Part shown: one piece after another, positions 25,548-30,397 of the stretch
Position numbering within the stretch: position 1 is the first letter of the stretch
Layout of the letters: every line of letters begins with the position of its first letter
Source: Euryarchaeota archaeon UBA556
GTDB lineage: Archaea; Thermoplasmatota; Poseidoniia; Poseidoniales; Thalassarchaeaceae
DNA: 30,397 bases
Reading direction: 5' to 3'
Assembly (NCBI GenBank): GCA_002494975.1
Contig: DADI01000031.1
Coordinates: 882-31,278, forward strand
Made by a program: the position numbers and the translations under genes
The notes under the pieces: model-generated
The model's input: only the letters and a program-made list of their open reading frames with translations
The model's database searches: none
What the model was told of the DNA's origin: nothing

Positions 25548-25598
25548 AAAGGTAATTTTTGTATTTCAATTGCATTTCATTTGCATTACCTTTATGTG
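25548..25598 (+). promoter_or_regulatory. Repeat-rich operator-like region upstream of the RHH regulator
   Basis: A perfect 9-bp inverted repeat AAAGGTAAT (25548-25556) and ATTACCTTT (25585-25593) flanks two adjacent 11-bp direct repeats, TTTCAATTGCA (25564-25574) and TTTCATTTGCA (25575-25585), differing by one base. The right arm runs into TTTATG, a possible TATA element 35-40 bp before the ATG at 25632. Ribbon-helix-helix proteins bind tandem short repeats, so autoregulation is a reasonable inference. The same 170-bp gap (25462-25631) also carries the promoter of the divergent HD-domain gene. Confidence 0.5.
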
Positions 25599-25631
25599 CC
25601 TGACGCTCTCTGCTTAGCCTGAGGCACAAGT

Positions 25632-26003
25632 ATGTCAGGTCACAGCCCCATGGTTTCGCTTAGGATTCCAGAGGACCACTTACTAGCTCTCGATCAGAGA
25701 GTTGGGTTCGATGGAATGAGAAATCGATCTGACGTGATTAGAGATGCAGTACGCCGATTACTAGAACTACCCTTGATTGGACATGGAGAAAAGGTCCAAG
25801 TGAATTTAGGACCAGAATTAACAATTTTAATGAGGGATTTTTGCAAAATACATGCAGAAAGCCCTGAAACTATACTGAAATTCGCTGCCCGAGACTACAT
25901 TCGTCGAGAATCAATAGAGGGTATGTCAGTCACTAGACTTTTACAAAAGCGCATGGATGAACTTAGTGCGCGATTTGATGATGATTCGAACGCTCAGAGG
26001 TGA
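25632..26003 (+). CDS. Ribbon-helix-helix (CopG/NikR-like) DNA-binding protein
   Basis: This 123-residue protein starts with a ribbon-helix-helix domain: the beta strand MVSLRIPEDHLLALD (7-21), then two helices with NRSDVIRDAVRRLLEL (31-46). This is the DNA-binding part shared by CopG and NikR regulators. The remaining 70 residues show no metal-binding His/Cys cluster like that of NikR, so the ligand, if any, is unknown; they are probably an oligomerisation domain. A 7-nt perfect Shine-Dalgarno (GAGGTGA, 25997-26003) at its 3' end leads straight into the next small gene, which suggests one operon. Confidence 0.9.
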   Translation: MSGHSPMVSLRIPEDHLLALDQRVGFDGMRNRSDVIRDAVRRLLELPLIGHGEKVQVNLGPELTILMRDFCKIHAESPETILKFAARDYIRRESIEGMSVTRLLQKRMDELSARFDDDSNAQR

Positions 26004-26007
26004 GAGA

Positions 26008-26217
26008 ATGAGCGAGGATGGGATGCACAAAAACGTGGGGGGGCAGGAAAAACGCCCCCTCACCCAAGTGCAATCTACAAAATCTAAGATAATAATTGGG
26101 TTCTCCGGAGTCCGTAGTAGAGCAAAACTAAGCAATGCAGTAGGATATGACGCAAGAGAGGTTCCACGTGAAAAACGTGGGAAATATCGCGTCACAGATA
26201 GAGAAAAATTACTCTGA
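26008..26217 (+). CDS. Small basic protein, unknown function
   Basis: I chose the ATG at 26008, giving 69 residues, over an earlier in-frame ATG at 25957 that lies inside the RHH gene. GAGGTGA, a full 7-nt Shine-Dalgarno match, ends 4 nt before 26008. The product is rich in Lys and Arg, with a short hydrophobic SKIIIGFSGV (27-36) and a charged tail of the type EVPREKRGKYRV. No family is recognised. The DNA is richer in G+C (about 45%) than its neighbours and carries two strong hairpins at 26035-26063 and 26164-26180. This leaves open that the region is also, or instead, a structured RNA. Confidence 0.55.
   Translation: MSEDGMHKNVGGQEKRPLTQVQSTKSKIIIGFSGVRSRAKLSNAVGYDAREVPREKRGKYRVTDREKLL
26035..26063 (+). 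repeat. Strong G/C hairpin inside the small gene
   Basis: Positions 26035-26044 pair with 26054-26063 over 10 bp, with six G-C/C-G pairs in the core, one G-U and a 9-nt A-rich loop. By inspection it is among the most G/C-dense structures in this AT-rich window. It could shape mRNA stability, translation or a separate RNA. Confidence 0.7.
26164..26180 (+). repeat. Hairpin with an alternative upstream partner
   Basis: CCACGT (26164-26169) pairs perfectly with ACGTGG (26175-26180) around a 5-nt GAAAA loop. The same ACGTGG with its A-run also occurs at 26033-26038, so CCACGT can pair either way. The upstream copy is then in competition with the first hairpin. Confidence 0.6.
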
Positions 26218-26234
26218 TACTCTAAACACACACC

Positions 26235-26257
26235 GCTCCGTATCATTCATACGGAGC
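26235..26257. repeat. Perfect 9-bp hairpin between the small gene and the helicase
   Basis: GCTCCGTAT (26235-26243) and ATACGGAGC (26249-26257) form a perfect 9-bp stem with a 5-nt CATTC loop. It lies 18 bp after the small gene's stop codon and 50 bp before the helicase start. No T-run follows, so it does not look like a simple terminator. It may be an RNA processing or stability element, a protein binding site, or part of the helicase leader. The rest of the 26218-26306 gap shows an AGGT near 26296 as a weak ribosome binding site. Confidence 0.65.
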
Positions 26258-26306
26258 ACCCCTCAAGGCCAATCTTCTTGGTCGTTCTATTCTCAGGTCT
26301 AATTCC

Positions 26307-28334
26307 ATGACGGGTGGGGTCCATTCTGAAGTCGGCAAATTTATTGCTCACGAAAAGTTGAGGCCTGCACAGGAAAAGATGGTGATCGATGGAATAAATG
26401 CACTCGACCATCAAGGCTTCCTGTTAGCTGCAGCACCTACTGGAATAGGAAAAACTGCTGCATCTTTAGCAGCAGCATTAGAAATTGCAAGGAGCAATAT
26501 AAATCACCAACATATATTATTTTTGACGGGAAGGCAATCTCAACATAAGATTGTAATTGAAACTGTGAAAGATATTAATTCTAGATTAGATAGGGAAATA
26601 CCTAGTGTGAAAGTTGTTGATATTATTGGTAGAGAATCTATGTGTGAAAATGTAGATCGAATGACGTCAAAGTGCTCATGTGAAGAAGGAATTGTGGAGG
26701 GAACTAGACAATCAAGAAGAGATGACATGAAAGAATACATTCTAAGAAGTCCTAAACATGTAGACGAGGTGATAAAATCAAGTAATAAGAAAAAGATTTG
26801 CCCTTGGGCTGCAGCCAGGTCCGCAGTGAAGGAATGCGACATACTAGTATGCGACTATAATCATGTATTCGTTGAAGATGTTAGAGAACGTTCTCTGCCT
26901 GCAATGAATATAAATCTTGAAAATACTATTCTAATCATTGATGAAGCACATAATCTACCAGATAGAATCCGTAATGGCTTAGAAAGAAGAGCGACGGTTA
27001 AAGTATTCAGAGATGCTAGATTAGAACTTGATGAGTTCTTAGGAACTAAAGAAAGTATGATGAGAAAACTAGATATTTCAGAAATTCAAGATAATTTCGA
27101 ATTAAAAAACATACAAGATGCACTTAGGCAAATGAAGAAAATGGAAAAACAAATGAATATTTGGTATAAGAAAAAGCAAGGAGAATTAGTATCTACTGGG
27201 AAAAATGATATGAAGATTTCAACAACTGAATTCATTGGAGAGATTGATTCAATATTAAATGAGGATATTGAGGTTAAAATAGATAATAATTACACCATAT
27301 TGAAAAAAATGATACAACAGTTGTACAAAGTAGAAGTAGATCAAGATGAGGACGATGATGAAAAAGAGACCGCTAGTACTAGATTGGCAGATATGCTATC
27401 AATAATATTAGAATATTTAAATAATTCAGCATTAGTATTAGTTTTTGATTTACTCAGCGATGAAGGAAGAGTGAGGAGTTTTCTGTTAGACCCAGGAGTA
27501 GTGGGAGGACCAATACTGAACGAGACAAACGGGGCCATACTAATGTCAGGGACGTTATTCCCTCCTGAGATGTATGCAGATCTATTACGTATACCTAAGG
27601 GAAAGAAAATTATTATGAACGAATATGAGTCATCATTTTTGGGGGATAAGAGACCTGTTTTAGTAGCCAAAGACGTCACTACAAAATATACTGAAAGAAC
27701 TCCTCAAAATACTGAGAGAATAAGAAAACATATTTTATCGGTCGTCAATAATACCTCTGGACATATCGCATTTTTCGCACCAAGTTATGCAATGCTACAA
27801 GATATACTCGGAGACGCCACCTGGTTACCCGGTTTTATTGAAATTAGAGAAGAAGAAAATAGAATGCCAAAAAGAAAAATTACAAAAACATTAGATGAAT
27901 TACATGAATATAGAACAAATAAAAGACAAGTTTTACTTGCTGGAGTTTTGAGCGGTAAATTTGCTGAGGGTGTAGATTACCCAAATAATATTCTTGATGC
28001 TGTAATCTGTTTAGGATTACCTTTAGCCCCTCCTAGCGCACGGCAAAATGCTTTGAAAGAGTACTATGTTGAGCGTTTTGGAAATAACAAAGCGTGGAGA
28101 TATACAAGCACACAGCCAGCGATAAACAGTATAATGCAGGCTATAGGGAGACCTATTCGAAAATCAGGAGACAGAGCCATAGTAATATTATTAGAAAAAA
28201 GGATTATGATGAGACAGTTTCGGAATTGCTTACCTAAAAAAATAGATATTATTCAGTCACCCGACGAAAATAGAACAGGGAGACTTACTAAAAATTTCTT
28301 CAAAAGGCATCCAGAACCTGCTATTGAGAGATAA
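26307..28334 (+). CDS. XPD/Rad3-family DNA helicase
   Basis: This 675-residue superfamily 2 helicase resembles XPD/Rad3/DinG 5'-3' helicases used in DNA repair. Motifs in order: a Q-motif-like LRPAQEKM (18-25), Walker A TGIGKT (45-50), a Cys-rich insertion (C113, C123, C125, C165) where XPD holds a 4Fe-4S cluster, CDYNHVF near 182-188, DEAH at 212-215, and late motifs GKFAEGVDYPNN and QAIGRPIRKSGD. Length is in the family range. An acidic patch (DQDEDDDEKE, about 345-354) interrupts the middle. The cysteine spacing is unusual (C-x9-C-x1-C-x39-C). It lies downstream of the RHH regulator and small gene, possibly in one unit. Confidence 0.95.
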   Translation: MTGGVHSEVGKFIAHEKLRPAQEKMVIDGINALDHQGFLLAAAPTGIGKTAASLAAALEIARSNINHQHILFLTGRQSQHKIVIETVKDINSRLDREIPSVKVVDIIGRESMCENVDRMTSKCSCEEGIVEGTRQSRRDDMKEYILRSPKHVDEVIKSSNKKKICPWAAARSAVKECDILVCDYNHVFVEDVRERSLPAMNINLENTILIIDEAHNLPDRIRNGLERRATVKVFRDARLELDEFLGTKESMMRKLDISEIQDNFELKNIQDALRQMKKMEKQMNIWYKKKQGELVSTGKNDMKISTTEFIGEIDSILNEDIEVKIDNNYTILKKMIQQLYKVEVDQDEDDDEKETASTRLADMLSIILEYLNNSALVLVFDLLSDEGRVRSFLLDPGVVGGPILNETNGAILMSGTLFPPEMYADLLRIPKGKKIIMNEYESSFLGDKRPVLVAKDVTTKYTERTPQNTERIRKHILSVVNNTSGHIAFFAPSYAMLQDILGDATWLPGFIEIREEENRMPKRKITKTLDELHEYRTNKRQVLLAGVLSGKFAEGVDYPNNILDAVICLGLPLAPPSARQNALKEYYVERFGNNKAWRYTSTQPAINSIMQAIGRPIRKSGDRAIVILLEKRIMMRQFRNCLPKKIDIIQSPDENRTGRLTKNFFKRHPEPAIER

Positions 28335-28374
28335 GAAGCGTCGGGTTCATCTGAGGTAAGATGTTCGAAACAAC

Positions 28375-28851
28375 ATGGACAATGTGTGGCGACGTCATGA
28401 GATACAACTCTCGGAAAATAAAAAAATACTAGGGATATCCTTAGATTCGTCAGAAAATAGTCTTAATTCTAATGCACAAGATATGCATAGAAATTTTTTA
28501 CTAAACCTAAACCACCTAGCAGAAGTGCAGAAAAAGCATGAAAAAATTGTTTCAAGTATGACTACAGATTTAGAAGAAACAAAAATGAAAATAAGAGACC
28601 TAGATACTATTGATGAAATTTTGACAGAATTTGGAGGATTAAAAACTGATTTGGGTATAAATTTACCATTCCCCTCTGAGACTCCGAGTGACTTAATCCT
28701 TCAAACTAGATACGAGGAAGATACACAAATCGTACAAATAATTTCTTCAGAAATTTTTGGTGGCCTTCTTAGAACTTTTAGGCTACCACCTAACAAAGAG
28801 ATAGAAAAAATAACTTGGAATAATGGTATAATAGAACTATCATTCATGTGA
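28375..28851 (+). CDS. Coiled-coil protein ending in an Hsp20-like motif
   Basis: This 158-residue protein has no clear full-length relative that I recognise. Residues about 35-85 are a charged amphipathic helix region (HLAEVQKKHEKIV, then TDLEETKMKIRDLD) that fits a coiled coil. The last 35 residues (GGLLRTFRLPP, then EKITWNNGIIELSF) closely resemble the end of an alpha-crystallin/Hsp20 domain: the RxFxLP strand and the NGxLxI strand. The front of that domain is not clear. The ATG at 28375 is the first possible start in frame. A GAGGTAAG at 28353-28360 is better placed for an out-of-frame ATG at 28361, so the real start is not settled. It is 40 bp after the helicase. Confidence 0.7.
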   Translation: MDNVWRRHEIQLSENKKILGISLDSSENSLNSNAQDMHRNFLLNLNHLAEVQKKHEKIVSSMTTDLEETKMKIRDLDTIDEILTEFGGLKTDLGINLPFPSETPSDLILQTRYEEDTQIVQIISSEIFGGLLRTFRLPPNKEIEKITWNNGIIELSFM

Positions 28852-28855
28852 TTAA

Positions 28856-30397
28856 TTATTCTGAAGCAATATAATCATCTCTAACAGGGATTTCTTGTAA
28901 TTGATCTATCTCTTGTAATACGGCATTTAGAGCTATTTGTGCGTTTTGACGATGTCCCTCGCCTAATACATGACTAGAATAACGAGCCTCTTCGAATATT
29001 CTATCTAAAGCAATTAATGATTGTTCACTAATTGGTAATGCAGAACGAATAGCTATTTCGAATTCTCTGACAGTTTCAAAGTCTCGACGTAAAAATCCTC
29101 TACGCATTAAAATTTGACAAAGACTCTCATAGCAGTTGTATATTGCCTCCCTAAATTCGTCTCCTGCAGCAAGAAGCTCAGCAGTGTAACTAAATATCCC
29201 TGCTAATTCATCTATTGCAGCACTTCTACGGCGTTGATAATATAACGCACTGCCTGCTAGACCTACAATTACAATTACAAATAATATTACAACGAATAAA
29301 GATTGGAATATCGAGGATTCTGCTGTTTGTTCGTATTCAATATCTATGCCTCCATGCTGAGTTGTTAACCAAGTTCTATTAGACGGATCTATGAATAAAG
29401 AATCGGTGCTAAAAGTAATACTTAATTCGCCCCAAAAGTCTTGATTCCATAATGTAGGCAGACCTTCTATGGATTTGAACTCATAAGTAAACAGGCCATC
29501 TTGGTCAGTCATTTCTGTAACTCTGAAGTGAGTTTGACCAGATGATGCATTAATCAGAGAAGCAGTCATGGAAATATTAGAAACTGGTTCAAATGAATCA
29601 GTAGATGTGACGTTTACAGTGCCTCTGATTATTCGATCATCTTTACCCAATTTAATCTTATCAGGAGTGAATTTGAAATTAACTGGGACCATTATAGAAA
29701 CCGATAAGTCTTCTGAACCACCATTTAGATATCTGGAAGAATCAGATTCAACTCTTATTTCTAAATCAATAGGGCCAGGAGGCATAGGGTAATGAGCATT
29801 AGATTGTATTCTGAAATGCCCTGTAGCTTCATCCCATTCTAGATTCGCATTTTCAGGACCGTTAGAAAGCCAATGCAAAGTCAGAACCATATCTTGTAAT
29901 ACGCTTCCTCCCCCGCCTATTTCTAAAATTCTTCCTTCAATCTTAATCGGGTGTTCAACATCACTTCGAATTATTGTTTCTGAAATCCAGAGAATCTCAA
30001 GATTAATGTCGGATCTAGCGTAAACACTCATGTTATATTCTATCGGAAGGTAATATGTTTCCCCTATGAATTCAACTAATATCTCATGTTCCCCTCTATC
30101 AATTGAGTAACCTAATTCATGATTGAATGAATAGAAACCATTTTCCAGAGTTATTGTCCGTCCAATTTCTTGGCCGTCAAGATAAATAATTACCTCACGA
30201 TTATCTAGGCCAGGTAAACCATCAGAATCCGCATCATAAAGTCGACCAGTAAAGTTCCACTGACCGCCCCTTGTTACAATACTGGAATCTACTTGAAGTG
30301 AAATACCAGAATGATAGGCTATTGTCAAATTTACTTCTGAAGTTCCTTCACGGTAATATCCTTGTTGAGGCGCCTTCACTGTCACTAAGTGAGTACC
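28856..30397 (-). CDS. Partial membrane-anchored protein with DUF4129-like C-terminus
   Basis: The frame is open to the window edge (514 codons) with its stop near 28856; the N-terminus is missing and the GTG at 30385 is not needed as a start. Residues 1-350 are extracytoplasmic beta-sandwich modules, including a DADSDGLPG calcium-like loop and EITVEF-like strands typical of Ig or carboxypeptidase-regulatory folds. One membrane helix follows (about 366-388, SLFVVILFVIVIVGLAG), then basic YYQRRR, then a cytoplasmic helical domain with YNCYESLCQILMRRGF and REFEIAIRSALP. That domain matches DUF4129, which often sits at the C-terminus of transglutaminase-like membrane proteins. A transglutaminase domain, if present, lies beyond the window. 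It converges on the coiled-coil gene with a 4-bp gap. Confidence 0.8.
   Translation of the reverse strand, partial: GTHLVTVKAPQQGYYREGTSEVNLTIAYHSGISLQVDSSIVTRGGQWNFTGRLYDADSDGLPGLDNREVIIYLDGQEIGRTITLENGFYSFNHELGYSIDRGEHEILVEFIGETYYLPIEYNMSVYARSDINLEILWISETIIRSDVEHPIKIEGRILEIGGGGSVLQDMVLTLHWLSNGPENANLEWDEATGHFRIQSNAHYPMPPGPIDLEIRVESDSSRYLNGGSEDLSVSIMVPVNFKFTPDKIKLGKDDRIIRGTVNVTSTDSFEPVSNISMTASLINASSGQTHFRVTEMTDQDGLFTYEFKSIEGLPTLWNQDFWGELSITFSTDSLFIDPSNRTWLTTQHGGIDIEYEQTAESSIFQSLFVVILFVIVIVGLAGSALYYQRRRSAAIDELAGIFSYTAELLAAGDEFREAIYNCYESLCQILMRRGFLRRDFETVREFEIAIRSALPISEQSLIALDRIFEEARYSSHVLGEGHRQNAQIALNAVLQEIDQLQEIPVRDDYIASE

Noticed and set aside
25941..26246. Minus-strand 101-codon frame opposite the RHH gene end and small gene
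   Set aside because: No ribosome binding site, and it covers the known RHH coding region. The plus-strand small gene has a far better start.
26008..26306. RNase P RNA or SRP RNA
   Set aside because: The length and hairpins raised the idea, but I could not find the conserved RNase P core or the SRP helix 8 motif.
28361..28432. Out-of-frame ATG with a strong GAGGTAAG immediately before it
   Set aside because: The frame closes after about 23 codons and the Shine-Dalgarno is too close; the 28375 frame gives a full protein with an Hsp20-like end.

Overview
This 30.4-kb window looks like chromosomal DNA from an uncultivated, AT-rich marine-type euryarchaeon, most likely Thermoplasmatota related to Marine Group II/III (Poseidoniales). 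The lineage is my inference. It rests on an archaeal TFB, a split archaeal-type GMP synthetase, an XPD-type helicase, TATA-like promoter elements, very dense packing, large secreted proteins with Asp-rich calcium repeats or Ig-like repeats, and bacterial-looking genes for folate, glycine and glutamate metabolism. I see no phage, insertion sequence, CRISPR array or rRNA.

Layout. (1) 1-2024 (-): a surface lipoprotein with five Ig-like repeats and the start of a TCAF/M60-peptidase-like module, cut by the window edge. (2) 2078-3358 (-): serine hydroxymethyltransferase. (3) 3481-6126 (+): an 881-residue secreted Asp-rich (thrombospondin type 3) protein with a PGF-CTERM-like tail; its stop codon touches the 3' CCA of an antisense tRNA-Asn. 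(4) A co-directional minus-strand run from 11783 down to 6127: gcvPA, gcvPB, a membrane protein, purE, GMP synthetase subunit B, a minimal O6-alkylguanine transferase and tRNA-Asn. gcvT lies further upstream at 14427-15566. With glyA, these genes link glycine and one-carbon metabolism to purine synthesis. (5) 11906-14364: a degenerate SDR-family protein and an EF-hand protein of unknown function, converging tail to tail. (6) 15708-16724 (+): TFB; 16742-17191 (-): a DUF2493/SLOG protein. (7) 17291-19294 (+): sufS, sufE and a DUF59 protein for Fe-S assembly.

(8) 19314-22682 (+): the most unusual locus. It encodes a polar-amino-acid-type ABC permease fused at its N-terminus to a predicted extracytoplasmic seven-repeat beta-propeller and interrupted by about 245 extra, mostly hydrophobic residues, followed directly by its ATPase. 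No substrate-binding protein is encoded nearby. A hexameric-type glutamate dehydrogenase converges on it (22688-24052), suggesting a role in glutamate or nitrogen metabolism.

(9) 24145-25461 (-): an HD-domain phosphohydrolase. (10) 25632-28851 (+): a ribbon-helix-helix regulator with a repeat-rich promoter, a tiny hairpin-rich gene, an XPD/Rad3-type helicase and a coiled-coil protein ending in an Hsp20-like strand pair. (11) 28856-30397 (-): the C-terminal part of a membrane-anchored protein with a DUF4129-like tail, cut by the window edge.
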